Notes: generated by a model from the sequence alone, not told the origin. Positions 17,511 to 25,819 are shown, counted from the first letter of the stretch. The stretch: 28,991 nucleotides of DNA from an uncultured Bacteroidaceae bacterium (GCA_904501945.1 CAJGCU010000020.1:1-28991), one strand, 5' to 3'. Program-made: numbers and translations.

Positions 17511-17548
17511 AAAAAGATGCTGATTCTCATCGAATCAGCATCTTTTTT
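17511..17548 (+). terminator. Rho-independent terminator of the xylan operon
   Basis: AAAAAGATGCTGATTC (17511-17526) pairs perfectly with 17532-17547 across a 5-base loop (TCATC), and the 3' arm ends in a run of six Ts. It starts 20 bases after the xylB stop. Confidence 0.92.
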
Positions 17549-17670
17549 GTTGTTCTATCAGCATATACATAAACAAAATCCGAAAAAAAATTGCAAATTG
17601 GGATTTCTGCTAAATTCATTTTGTCCTCGTTAAAAAGATAAAAAAACTTTTTATTTTCATCTTATTTTGC

Positions 17671-17678
17671 TATCTTTG
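17671..17678 (+). promoter_or_regulatory. Bacteroidetes -7 promoter box for the antiporter gene
   Basis: TATCTTTG followed by C matches TAnnTTTG, 63 bases before the ATG at 17742. The -33 region is a T-run without a good TTTG. Its position rules out the TTG codon at 17667 as a translation start. Confidence 0.65.
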
Positions 17679-17741
17679 CAAGAAATATGTTGCCCTTGTT
17701 TGCCAAGGAGCTTTTTCCACATTTATTTATATTCAGAAAAT

Positions 17742-19229
17742 ATGGCTTTTACACCTGAAAACATATTTTTCATGGGTGCAGTGCTCGTTGTTGTAAGCAT
17801 TGTCATCAGCAAATGGGGATACCGTTTTGGTATTCCGACCCTGTTGCTTTTCCTCTTTACAGGCATGCTGTTTGGAAGCGACGGATTAGGGCTGCAATTC
17901 AACAGTCACAAAGACGCACAGCTTGTCGGGATGGTCTCGCTCAGCGTCATTCTCTTCACAGGCGGTATGGATACAAAGTTCAAGGAAATTCGCCCCGTCC
18001 TCATGCAAGGCGTACTGCTGTCCACAGTAGGAGTCCTTCTTACCACTTTTATTACAGGATTTTTCATCTATTATTTATCTGAATGGACTAATTTGGGCAT
18101 CAAACTGTCTTTACCACTTTGTTTGCTTCTAGCTGCGACAACCTCATCAACCGACTCGGCATCCGTATTCAATCTTTTACGAAGCCAAGGTATTGGATTG
18201 CAGCACAATATGCGACCAACACTTGAACTGGAAAGTGGCAGTAACGACCCTATGGCCTATATGCTGACAATTGCACTCATCAGCCTCATCGGATCGACAG
18301 GAGAATTTTCTGTAATCGAAGTAATTGGCATGATTATCGTACAACTGACAGTAGGTGCTGCATTGGGCTATGTCTGCGGCCGTTTATTGGTTTGGGTCAT
18401 CAACCATATCAATCTGCCTAACCCCTCGCTCTATCCTGTGCTGATGCTAAGCTTCATCCTGATTATCTTTACACTTACCGATTTGGCAAAAGGAAATGGA
18501 TATCTTGCTGTTTATGTAGCAGGACTTGTTGCAGGTAACAGCACGCTTTCCTATCGTCGTGAAACCAACACATTCATGCAAGGTATCACATGGTTGCTAC
18601 AAATTGTGATGTTCCTCACCCTCGGACTGTTAGTGAATCCTCGCGAAATGCTCACGGTTTGGATTGCCGCTGTTGCCATCGGCTTTTTCATGATGCTCGT
18701 TGCACGACCAGCAGCCGTCTTCCTCACATTGATACCCTTCCGTATTCCTGCCCGTGCCAAAGTATTCCTTTCTTGGGTCGGACTTCGTGGAGCAGTACCC
18801 ATCATTTTCGCCACCTATCCCGTCATCGCAGACATTGAAAATGCCCATGTGCTTTTCAACGTTGTCTTCATCATCACTCTCCTATCGCTTTTGTTTCAAG
18901 GAACCACCATTGCAACATTGGCCCGTAAACTGAAACTTGATATGCCTGCACCTAAAGAAGGCAATGAATTCGGCGTCGAATTGCCAGACGAATTGGGCTC
19001 GCAACTGGAAGAGCTGACATTGAGAGAAGAGGACTTAGCGAACGGCAACCGTTTGGCCGACATGAATTTCGCTAATGGCACATTGGTCATGATGATAAAG
19101 CGCGGAAACAGTTTCATCGTTCCCAACGGAAAACTGGAACTCTATCCTGGCGATATTCTCCTGTCCATCAGCAACCTCACCAAGGATTCATCAAAAAAAC
19201 AGAAAGAAGTCAACCCTGCCATCAAATGA
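17742..19229 (+). CDS. CPA1-type potassium/proton antiporter (NhaP2/CvrA-like)
   Basis: A 495-residue inner-membrane cation:proton antiporter. About 12 membrane segments fill residues 8-400. Antiporter-specific residues are D138 in TTSSTDSASVFNLLRSQ and the N168-D169 pair in ELESGSNDPMAYML, with WVGLRGAVPIIFATYPV further on. A cytoplasmic C-terminal RCK_C/TrkA_C-like domain follows (about 415-485: FGVELPDELGSQLEELTLRE ... ELYPGDILLSI), as in K+/H+ antiporters of the NhaP2 type. The ATG at 17742 is chosen over an in-frame TTG at 17667 because a -7 promoter box lies at 17671-17678. It has its own promoter and terminator and interrupts the xylose locus. A role in balancing ions during symport is possible but speculative. 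Confidence 0.88.
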   Translation: MAFTPENIFFMGAVLVVVSIVISKWGYRFGIPTLLLFLFTGMLFGSDGLGLQFNSHKDAQLVGMVSLSVILFTGGMDTKFKEIRPVLMQGVLLSTVGVLLTTFITGFFIYYLSEWTNLGIKLSLPLCLLLAATTSSTDSASVFNLLRSQGIGLQHNMRPTLELESGSNDPMAYMLTIALISLIGSTGEFSVIEVIGMIIVQLTVGAALGYVCGRLLVWVINHINLPNPSLYPVLMLSFILIIFTLTDLAKGNGYLAVYVAGLVAGNSTLSYRRETNTFMQGITWLLQIVMFLTLGLLVNPREMLTVWIAAVAIGFFMMLVARPAAVFLTLIPFRIPARAKVFLSWVGLRGAVPIIFATYPVIADIENAHVLFNVVFIITLLSLLFQGTTIATLARKLKLDMPAPKEGNEFGVELPDELGSQLEELTLREEDLANGNRLADMNFANGTLVMMIKRGNSFIVPNGKLELYPGDILLSISNLTKDSSKKQKEVNPAIK

Positions 19230-19303
19230 AACACGTACAGAAAATGTCCTGGCACTATTAAATCTAACGTTTCGACTTCACCTTCAATCATAATATTCCC
19301 ATC

Positions 19304-19345
19304 AGGAGTTGTGCCTAAGCAAGCACAACTCCTTCTATTTTTATT
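19304..19345 (+). terminator. Rho-independent terminator after the antiporter gene
   Basis: AGGAGTTGTGC (19304-19314) pairs perfectly with GCACAACTCCT (19323-19333) across an 8-base loop and is followed by TCTATTTTTATT. It lies 75 bases after the antiporter stop. Confidence 0.9.
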
Positions 19346-19449
19346 CTTTTATTCCTCTGCAACAATAAAGAATACACACAAAACATCCTAATGTTACCAA
19401 AGTTAAAGAGAAAGTATCATTTTAGTTATCTCTTCTGCTTTTTTTATGG

Positions 19450-19457
19450 TATCTTTG
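19450..19457 (+). promoter_or_regulatory. Bacteroidetes -7 promoter box for the GH2 gene
   Basis: TATCTTTG followed by C matches TAnnTTTG, 51 bases before the ATG. No clear -33 box. TACCAAAGT at 19395-19403, one mismatch from a 9-mer in the xylan-operon and xylR promoters, lies about 50 bases upstream. Confidence 0.6.
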
Positions 19458-19508
19458 CAACAATAAAGTTTCTTTTATTAACGTAATTCAACTAAAAACA
19501 TCCATATT

Positions 19509-22500
19509 ATGACAAAAAACAAACCAACAACAACCTCACGTTTTGTAAGACTGATAGGTCGAGTCTCAATCATGGGAATCTTCATGAGCATGGCAACGGC
19601 CAATGCCCAAACCGGAACAGAATGGGACAACACAAATGTGACTAGCGTCAATCGCGAAGAGGCACACACCATTGCTATCCCAATGTCAAGTGAAGCAGAA
19701 ATCGTAAAAAATGACATCACTGCATCACCTTATTACCAATCATTGAACGGAACATGGAAATTCTATTGGGCATCCAATCCAAGCAAGGTACAGGAAGTTA
19801 TGTGTGCTGAAGACTATAACGATGCCTCATGGAGCGACATTGACGTTCCTTCCAGCTGGCAGGTTTACGGAATCCGCCACGGAAAAAATTGGGATAAGCC
19901 GCTCTATTGTAACGTCGCATACCCATTCTCTTACGACAAGAACACTTACAGTGTCATGGCAGATCGTCCAGGATGGTTCACCTACAAAGGCGACATGACA
20001 AACCCTGTAGGTACTTATCGCCGCAAGTTCACCATACCAGAAGACTGGAAAGGACGTGACATCTATGTTCGTTTCAACGGGGTTGGACATGGTTATTACC
20101 TTTGGATTAACGGAGAACGTGTAGGCTACAGCGAAGATTCATACCTTCCTTCAGAATTCAACATCACTGACTATTTGAAAAAGGGTGAGAACACCATCGC
20201 ATTGCAAGTATATCGTTTCACCAGCGGTTCCTTCTTGGAGTGTCAGGATTATTGGCGACTCACTGGAATTCACCGCCCTTGCTTCCTCTGGGCAGCTCCA
20301 AAGAGCCAAATACGCGACTATTTCTTCACCACCGATCTCGACGCAACTTACACCAACGCTAAAGCAAATGTGAAAGTAAGCCTCACGGGCAAGGCCGTAA
20401 AGGGCGGAACAGTAGAAGTGAAAATTGCCGAGAATGGTACAGCCATTGCTCAGGCTTCCAAGGCAATAGACAACGCAACAGAATTGAGCTTTGATATGGA
20501 TGTTATCAATCCAAAGAAATGGACTGCAGAAACTCCAAACCTATACGACCTTGTACTCACACTCAAAGACGATGATGGCGAAGTTATCGACATGCGTGGT
20601 GGAAAAGTAGGTTTCCGAGAGGTCAGCATCCGTAACGATGGTGCGCTTCTCATCAACGGTCAGCGCATGGTCTTTTACGGTGTTAACCGCCACGATTTCT
20701 CACCTGTCAACGGGCGCGCCATTACAGCAGAAGAAATCGAGCAGGACATCATCACCATGAAGCGTCTCAATATCAATGCCGTCCGCACATCACACTATCC
20801 CAATGACCCTATTTTCTATGATTTGTGTGACAAGTACGGCTTATACGTATTGGCAGAAGCCAACGTAGAATGCCACGCAGACATGGGACTTTCATCTGTA
20901 GAGAAATTCCGTGACGCTATGGTAGAACGTTCTCACAATCATGTAAAATGGATGCGCAACCATGTATCTATCTTCATGTGGTCTTTTGGTAACGAATCAG
21001 GGCGAGGCAACAACTTCCAGTATGTATCAAATGCAATCAAGGCACTTGACAAAACCCGCCTCACACACTATGAAGGCAACAGCGACTATGCTGATGTCAG
21101 TTCAACCATGTATGGCAGCTACGAAACCATCAACTGGATTGGTTCCTCACAGCATAACCGCCCTCACATCCAGTGCGAAAACAGCCACTCTATGGGCAAC
21201 TCCATGGGTAATGTGCGCGAGATGTTTGACCTTTATGAAAAGTATCCTTGCCTGACAGGTGAGTTCATTTGGGACTTCAAAGACCAAGGATTGCTCACCA
21301 AGAATACTGCTGGACAAGACTACTGGGCATACGGAGGTGACTTTGGCGACAATCCTAACGACGGAAACTTCTGCTGCAATGGTCTTGTACGTCCAGACTG
21401 GTCTTTGACATCAAAGTCTTATAACACCAAGAAAGTTTACCAGCCACTGGAATTCAAGGCCGTAAAAGGGAAGAAAAACACCTTCCTCATCAAGAACAAG
21501 CTGGACTTCTTGCCTAGTACAACCTACGATGTTAGCTATGAACTCCTCAACGAGGAAGGAAAGCAACTTTATGCTGGCATCATCGACCTTGAAGTCGCTC
21601 CAAACGACAGCAGCACCATCACACTCGACCTTTCTGCAATCAACAATCTTCCAGCCGACGAAGAGGCATTCATCCAATTTACTGCAAAACAGAAAGAAAA
21701 AACACTTTGGGCAGAAGCTGGATATGTTGTAGCTGAAGAGAAATTAACAATAAAGGATGCTACAAAAGCAATGTACAACCTCGCTCAACTGAATGATTGC
21801 GAAGAAATCATCGTGGAAGATGCTACAAGTAGACTCACACTATCCAACTCTAAATTCGAAGCTGTATTTAGCAAAGTAACAGGTACATTGAACAGCTACT
21901 CTTACAATGGAATTAAATTGATTGACAAACCTGTAAAACTGAATACATTCCGTCTGCCTACAGACAACGACGTTCGCCAAAGCGGAAGTTGGGACAACAT
22001 GGGGCTAAGAAACCTGTCTGTTCGTGGAAAGGGAGTTGAATTCGAAAAGGGCAATGATGGTAAAACTATAATTGTCACGCTTAACTCCCGCTATACTGGA
22101 CAGAATTCTACTGCTTTCGATGTACAAATGACATTCCTTGTTTGCGCAAACGGTGTAATGATGGTCAACTCTTTCATCAGTCCACTTAACACCGGCGCCA
22201 TCATTCCTAAGATAGGTTTCCGTTTAGAAATGCCTGCAGAAATGGAACAGCTATCTTGGTTTGGACGAGGTCCGTGGGATAGCTACCGCGACCGCAAGGA
22301 AGCTTGTTTCCCTGCCATCTACAAGAGCACTGTAACCGACCAATATGAGGAATATATCCTGCCACAGGAACACGGAACCAAGCAAGAAGTACGCTGGATG
22401 GCACTCTCTAACAACAATGGCAACGGCCTCCTTTTTGTTGCACCAGACCAGATGGCTGCATCAGCAGTCCACTTCCGTCCAGAAGACAACTATACTGACC

Positions 22501-23498
22501 GCAACAATCGTAGCCGCCATCCATATCAGTTCAAGAGCTGCACTAATACTATTGTTTCACTCGATGCTGTAACTCGCGGACTTGGCAATGCAAGCTGCGG
22601 TCCAGATGTACTTGAGAAGTATGAACTGAAGGCTGCAAATACCAACTTCCGTTTTTTCATCATGCCACTCAGCCAGGAGATGAATGCAGCACAGATGGCA
22701 CGAGTTGATATGCCAGTATGCCAGCCCGTTGACTGCAAACGTAACACTAACGGTCGCATCAGCATGACTACGCCAACACCAAATGCCACAATATATTATA
22801 GTGTTGACGAAGGCGAATGGAAAAAATATTCCAGCGCTATCACTTTCAATAACGCCTGCAACATCAAGACCTACTGTACAGCAGAAGGACTGCTGGAAAG
22901 CCCTATCATGTCTTACGACCTTGAACTCTTCATCAACAAAAGCGCATGGAGACTCGTCAGCGTTGACAGCCAACAAGGCGGCAATGAAGCAACCAAGGCG
23001 TTCGACAACAATCCTTCAACTTTTTGGCACACCCCATGGGGGGCTAACGAACCACAATGCCCACACACCATCGTGATTAACATGAACAAAATCTACGAGG
23101 TGACTGCTTTCACTTACACTGCACGTACTGACGGAAACGAAAATGGCATGGTAAAAGCATATGAGGTGTACTTGAGTCTTGATGGCAAAGAATGGGGAAG
23201 CCCTGTTGCAAAAGGCGAATTTAAAAAGACCAGTGCTATGCAGATTGCCAAACTCGCAACTCCTACTGCTGGCCGTTACATCAAATTTGTAGCCAAATCT
23301 GAAGTCAACAACAAAGCATGGACATCCGCTTCTGAAATTGGCATACAGGCAACTGCTGATATTACAGCAATCAACGAAGTGACCGAAGACAACCTATCCA
23401 GAGGAGGAAATGACACATTTTACACCCTGCAAGGTGTGGCAACAGCCACACCTACGCAGGGGATTTATGTGCACAAAGGAAAGAAAGTGCTATTTTAG
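19509..23498 (+). CDS. Secreted multidomain GH2 beta-galactosidase-type enzyme with F5/8C domain
   Basis: A 1329-residue secreted glycosidase. Signal peptide about 1-33 (ends ATANA/QT). The LacZ-type core comprises the GH2 sugar-binding domain (75-265), Ig-like domain (270-370), catalytic barrel (372-665), a second sandwich, and the beta-galactosidase small-chain domain (770-1055). Acid/base is E496 in WSFGNESGRG; nucleophile is E557 in IQCENSHSMGNSMGN. C-terminal additions are a chitobiase-C-like module (1080-1138, ATIYYSVDEGEWKKY), an F5/8 type C/CBM32-like domain (1145-1282) and a short tail ending YTLQGV...PTQGIYVHKGKKVLF, as in many secreted Prevotella proteins. It is probably periplasmic or at the surface, removing beta-galactosyl groups, possibly from xylan or pectin side chains. 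Galactosidase activity is inferred; other GH2 activities cannot be excluded. It is monocistronic, with its own promoter. Confidence 0.9.
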   Translation: MTKNKPTTTSRFVRLIGRVSIMGIFMSMATANAQTGTEWDNTNVTSVNREEAHTIAIPMSSEAEIVKNDITASPYYQSLNGTWKFYWASNPSKVQEVMCAEDYNDASWSDIDVPSSWQVYGIRHGKNWDKPLYCNVAYPFSYDKNTYSVMADRPGWFTYKGDMTNPVGTYRRKFTIPEDWKGRDIYVRFNGVGHGYYLWINGERVGYSEDSYLPSEFNITDYLKKGENTIALQVYRFTSGSFLECQDYWRLTGIHRPCFLWAAPKSQIRDYFFTTDLDATYTNAKANVKVSLTGKAVKGGTVEVKIAENGTAIAQASKAIDNATELSFDMDVINPKKWTAETPNLYDLVLTLKDDDGEVIDMRGGKVGFREVSIRNDGALLINGQRMVFYGVNRHDFSPVNGRAITAEEIEQDIITMKRLNINAVRTSHYPNDPIFYDLCDKYGLYVLAEANVECHADMGLSSVEKFRDAMVERSHNHVKWMRNHVSIFMWSFGNESGRGNNFQYVSNAIKALDKTRLTHYEGNSDYADVSSTMYGSYETINWIGSSQHNRPHIQCENSHSMGNSMGNVREMFDLYEKYPCLTGEFIWDFKDQGLLTKNTAGQDYWAYGGDFGDNPNDGNFCCNGLVRPDWSLTSKSYNTKKVYQPLEFKAVKGKKNTFLIKNKLDFLPSTTYDVSYELLNEEGKQLYAGIIDLEVAPNDSSTITLDLSAINNLPADEEAFIQFTAKQKEKTLWAEAGYVVAEEKLTIKDATKAMYNLAQLNDCEEIIVEDATSRLTLSNSKFEAVFSKVTGTLNSYSYNGIKLIDKPVKLNTFRLPTDNDVRQSGSWDNMGLRNLSVRGKGVEFEKGNDGKTIIVTLNSRYTGQNSTAFDVQMTFLVCANGVMMVNSFISPLNTGAIIPKIGFRLEMPAEMEQLSWFGRGPWDSYRDRKEACFPAIYKSTVTDQYEEYILPQEHGTKQEVRWMALSNNNGNGLLFVAPDQMAASAVHFRPEDNYTDRNNRSRHPYQFKSCTNTIVSLDAVTRGLGNASCGPDVLEKYELKAANTNFRFFIMPLSQEMNAAQMARVDMPVCQPVDCKRNTNGRISMTTPTPNATIYYSVDEGEWKKYSSAITFNNACNIKTYCTAEGLLESPIMSYDLELFINKSAWRLVSVDSQQGGNEATKAFDNNPSTFWHTPWGANEPQCPHTIVINMNKIYEVTAFTYTARTDGNENGMVKAYEVYLSLDGKEWGSPVAKGEFKKTSAMQIAKLATPTAGRYIKFVAKSEVNNKAWTSASEIGIQATADITAINEVTEDNLSRGGNDTFYTLQGVATATPTQGIYVHKGKKVLF

Positions 23499-23601
23499 GC
23501 ATACCTCGCTATCTTCCACTGTTTTCTTATCGTAAAAAGAAAGAAAAGTAACTATCTGATAAAAAAGTTTATAGAATTACGATAAAAAGTCTATTTTTTT
23601 C

Positions 23602-23632
23602 TTTGTCAGTAAAAAAATAAAAAATAACTTTG
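23602..23632 (+). promoter_or_regulatory. xylR: Promoter of xylR (TTTG - 19 bases - TAACTTTG)
   Basis: TTTG at 23602-23605 and TAACTTTG at 23625-23632 are separated by 19 bases, an exact match to the Bacteroidetes -33/-7 consensus. It is the best promoter in the window, 32 bases upstream of the xylR ATG. No separate promoter is visible before xylA, so it probably drives both genes. Confidence 0.75.
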
Positions 23633-23646
23633 TAGCCAACTACAAA
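23629..23646 (+). promoter_or_regulatory. Palindromic candidate operator over the xylR -7 box
   Basis: TTTGTAG-CCAA-CTACAAA is a perfect 7-bp inverted repeat with a 4-base spacer. Its left arm shares the TTTG of the -7 box, so a bound protein would block RNA polymerase. Autorepression by XylR is the simplest reading, by inference. Confidence 0.55.
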
Positions 23647-23664
23647 AGTTTCATCATGTAAATA

Positions 23665-24402
23665 ATGGACTTCGCTGTCAATCCATACGTATCTGTAGAT
23701 TGTGTGCTTCTCGGTTTTGACGGAGAACAATTGAATGTACTCATTGTCAGACAAAGTGGAGTAGGAGGAGAAGACAGCACAGGCAATTATAAACTGCCTG
23801 GCAGTTTAATCTACATGAATGAGAATTTGGACGAAGCAGCACAGCGTGTGCTAAAGCAGTTGACAGGTCTTGCACAAGTTAACATGATGCAATTCAAGGC
23901 CTTCGGTGGCATCGACCGTTTGCAGAATCCCGCTGACAGTGTTTGGCTTGAGCGTTTTCATCACCTCGACCACCACATTGAAAGAATTGTAACAATTGCT
24001 TACACCTCCCTGCTGCGAATTGACCGCAAGATGGAAAAGTTGGAAGGCGGCTATGAAGCGCAATGGACTCCTATAGGAGATTTACCCAAACTAGCGTTCG
24101 ACCACAACGATATCGTACACGATGCTGTAGAATCGGTAAGACAAAAATCCACGCTTGACCCCACCCTTCTGTTTGACCTTCTGCCACGCAAATTCACTGC
24201 GACACAGTTAAGAGTCGTGATGGAGACCGTACAAGGAATTGCGCTTGACGTGAAAAATTTTCACAAAAAAATTGCCACCATGCCATACGTGATTCCATTG
24301 GAGGAAAAAGAAGATGGCGTGAATCATCGAGCAGCCAGATACTACCAGTTCAAACGTCCAAGAAACAGAAAATGCGTAAAAAATAATAATCAAAATAGTT
24401 AG
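23665..24402 (+). CDS. xylR: Nudix-related transcriptional regulator of xylose use (NrtR/XylR type)
   Basis: A 245-residue regulator with an N-terminal Nudix-fold domain (about 1-145) and a C-terminal winged helix-turn-helix (about 165-232: FTATQLRVVMETVQG, LDVKNFHKKIATMPYVI, HRAARYYQFKRP), the NrtR architecture. The Nudix box is degenerate: R61 and G68 are kept, but the catalytic glutamates of REUxEE are V62, Q65 and L66, so hydrolysis is not expected and the domain should be a ligand sensor. In Bacteroidetes, Nudix-type regulators control arabinose and xylose genes. Its place 34 bases before xylA supports a xylose role, with xylose or a derivative as effector (inferred). A palindrome over its own promoter suggests autoregulation. 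Confidence 0.87.
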   Translation: MDFAVNPYVSVDCVLLGFDGEQLNVLIVRQSGVGGEDSTGNYKLPGSLIYMNENLDEAAQRVLKQLTGLAQVNMMQFKAFGGIDRLQNPADSVWLERFHHLDHHIERIVTIAYTSLLRIDRKMEKLEGGYEAQWTPIGDLPKLAFDHNDIVHDAVESVRQKSTLDPTLLFDLLPRKFTATQLRVVMETVQGIALDVKNFHKKIATMPYVIPLEEKEDGVNHRAARYYQFKRPRNRKCVKNNNQNS

Positions 24403-24436
24403 CAAGTTTTTAATAATCAGTAAAAAAATTAAAGTT

Positions 24437-25750
24437 ATGGCTAAAGAGTATTTTCCAGAGATTGGCAAAATCAAGTTTGAAGGCAAGGATTCAATGAATC
24501 CAATGGCTTTCCGTTACTATGACGCAGAAAAAGTAATCATGGGCAAGCCCATGAAGGATTGGCTCCGCTTCGCAATGGCATGGTGGCACACACTTTGCGC
24601 AGAAGGTGGCGACCAGTTTGGTGGTGGCACAAAGAAGTTCCCATGGAACGAAGGTGCAGACGCTGTTGAAATCGCAAAGCAGAAAGTAGATGCAGGTTTC
24701 GAAATCATGCAGAAACTTGGCATTCCTTACTATTGTTTCCACGATGTTGACCTCGTGAGCGAAGGCAACTCTGTAGAAGAATATGAAGCAAACCTCGCTG
24801 CTGTTACAGATTACCTGAAGGTAAAGATGGAAGAGACAGGCATCAAGCTTCTCTGGTCTACAGCTAACGTATTCGGCAATGGCCGCTACATGAACGGTGC
24901 TTCTACTAACCCAGATTTCGACGTTGTTGCCCGCGCAATCGTTCAGATTAAGAACGCTATCGACGCTGGTATCAAGCTCGGTGCTGAAAACTATGTATTC
25001 TGGGGCGGTCGTGAAGGTTACATGAGCCTTCTCAACACAGACCAGAAGCGTGAGAAAGAACACATGGCAACTATGCTCACAATGGCTCGCGACTATGCTC
25101 GCAGCAAGGGTTTCCAGGGCACATTCCTCATCGAGCCTAAGCCAATGGAACCATCAAAGCACCAGTATGATGTTGATACAGAAACAGTGATTGGCTTCCT
25201 CAAGGCTCACAACCTCGAAAAGGACTTCAAGGTAAACATCGAAGTGAACCACGCTACACTCGCTGGCCACACATTCGAGCACGAACTCGCTGTAGCTGTT
25301 GACAACGGCATGCTCGGTTCTATCGATGCAAACCGTGGTGACTACCAGAACGGATGGGATACAGACCAGTTCCCAATCGACCAGTACGAGCTCGTTCAGG
25401 CTTGGATGGAAATCATCCGCGGTGGCGGTCTCGGCACAGGCGGTACAAACTTCGACGCTAAGACTCGTCGCAACTCTACTGACCTCGAGGATATCTTCAT
25501 CGCTCACATCGCTGGTATGGACGCTATGGCTCGCGCTCTTGAGTCAGCAGCTAAACTCCTCGAAGAGTCTCCATACAAGGCTATGAAGGCTGCACGTTAC
25601 GCTTCATTCGACAGCGGTATCGGTAAGGACTTCGAAGACGGCAAGCTCACACTCGAGCAAGTTTACGAATACGGCAAGAAAGTTGGCGAGCCAAAGCAGA
25701 CATCTGGCAAGCAGGAGCTCTACGAGGCTATCGTAGCAATGTACGCATAA
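24437..25750 (+). CDS. xylA: Xylose isomerase
   Basis: Interconverts D-xylose and D-xylulose. A 437-residue class II (long-form) isomerase, cytoplasmic and dependent on divalent metals. Active-site residues are all present: H102 and D105 in CFHDVD, E233 and K235 in LIEPKP, E269 and H272 in IEVNHATLAGH, D297 in SIDANRGD, D308 and D310 in WDTDQFP, and D340 in TNFDAKTRR. The substrate-binding start MNPMAFRYYD and WHTLCAEGGDQFGGGT are typical of Bacteroidales enzymes. Codon use is visibly more restricted than in the neighbours (many CTC, GCT, AAC, ATC, CGT), suggesting very high expression. No TAnnTTTG promoter lies in the 34-base gap after xylR, so cotranscription is likely. Strong hairpins follow the stop. 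Confidence 0.97.
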   Translation: MAKEYFPEIGKIKFEGKDSMNPMAFRYYDAEKVIMGKPMKDWLRFAMAWWHTLCAEGGDQFGGGTKKFPWNEGADAVEIAKQKVDAGFEIMQKLGIPYYCFHDVDLVSEGNSVEEYEANLAAVTDYLKVKMEETGIKLLWSTANVFGNGRYMNGASTNPDFDVVARAIVQIKNAIDAGIKLGAENYVFWGGREGYMSLLNTDQKREKEHMATMLTMARDYARSKGFQGTFLIEPKPMEPSKHQYDVDTETVIGFLKAHNLEKDFKVNIEVNHATLAGHTFEHELAVAVDNGMLGSIDANRGDYQNGWDTDQFPIDQYELVQAWMEIIRGGGLGTGGTNFDAKTRRNSTDLEDIFIAHIAGMDAMARALESAAKLLEESPYKAMKAARYASFDSGIGKDFEDGKLTLEQVYEYGKKVGEPKQTSGKQELYEAIVAMYA

Positions 25751-25775
25751 GTCAACGATTCAATATTTATAAAAG

Positions 25776-25815
25776 CGCACCCCTCGACTCCGATGCATCG
25801 GACCCGAGGGGTGCG
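25776..25815 (+). terminator. Long GC-rich hairpin after xylA
   Basis: The outer arms CGCACCCCTCG (25776-25786) and CGAGGGGTGCG (25805-25815) pair perfectly. Inside lies a 14-base perfect palindrome, TCCGATGCATCGGA (25789-25802). There is no downstream T-run. It begins 26 bases after the xylA stop and probably ends or protects the xylA mRNA; a REP-like element is an alternative. Confidence 0.6.
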
Positions 25816-25819
25816 TTGC

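Noticed and set aside
23656..23661. ATG-TAA start-stop directly before the xylR ATG
   Set aside because: It could in principle stall ribosomes, but a six-base element occurs easily by chance and nothing else supports it.
24491..25063. 190-codon minus-strand open frame inside xylA
   Set aside because: xylA is certain; the antisense frame arises from its biased codon use.
12314..25750. Polysaccharide utilisation locus of the SusC/SusD type
   Set aside because: No TonB-dependent receptor, SusD-like lipoprotein or hybrid two-component sensor is encoded here.
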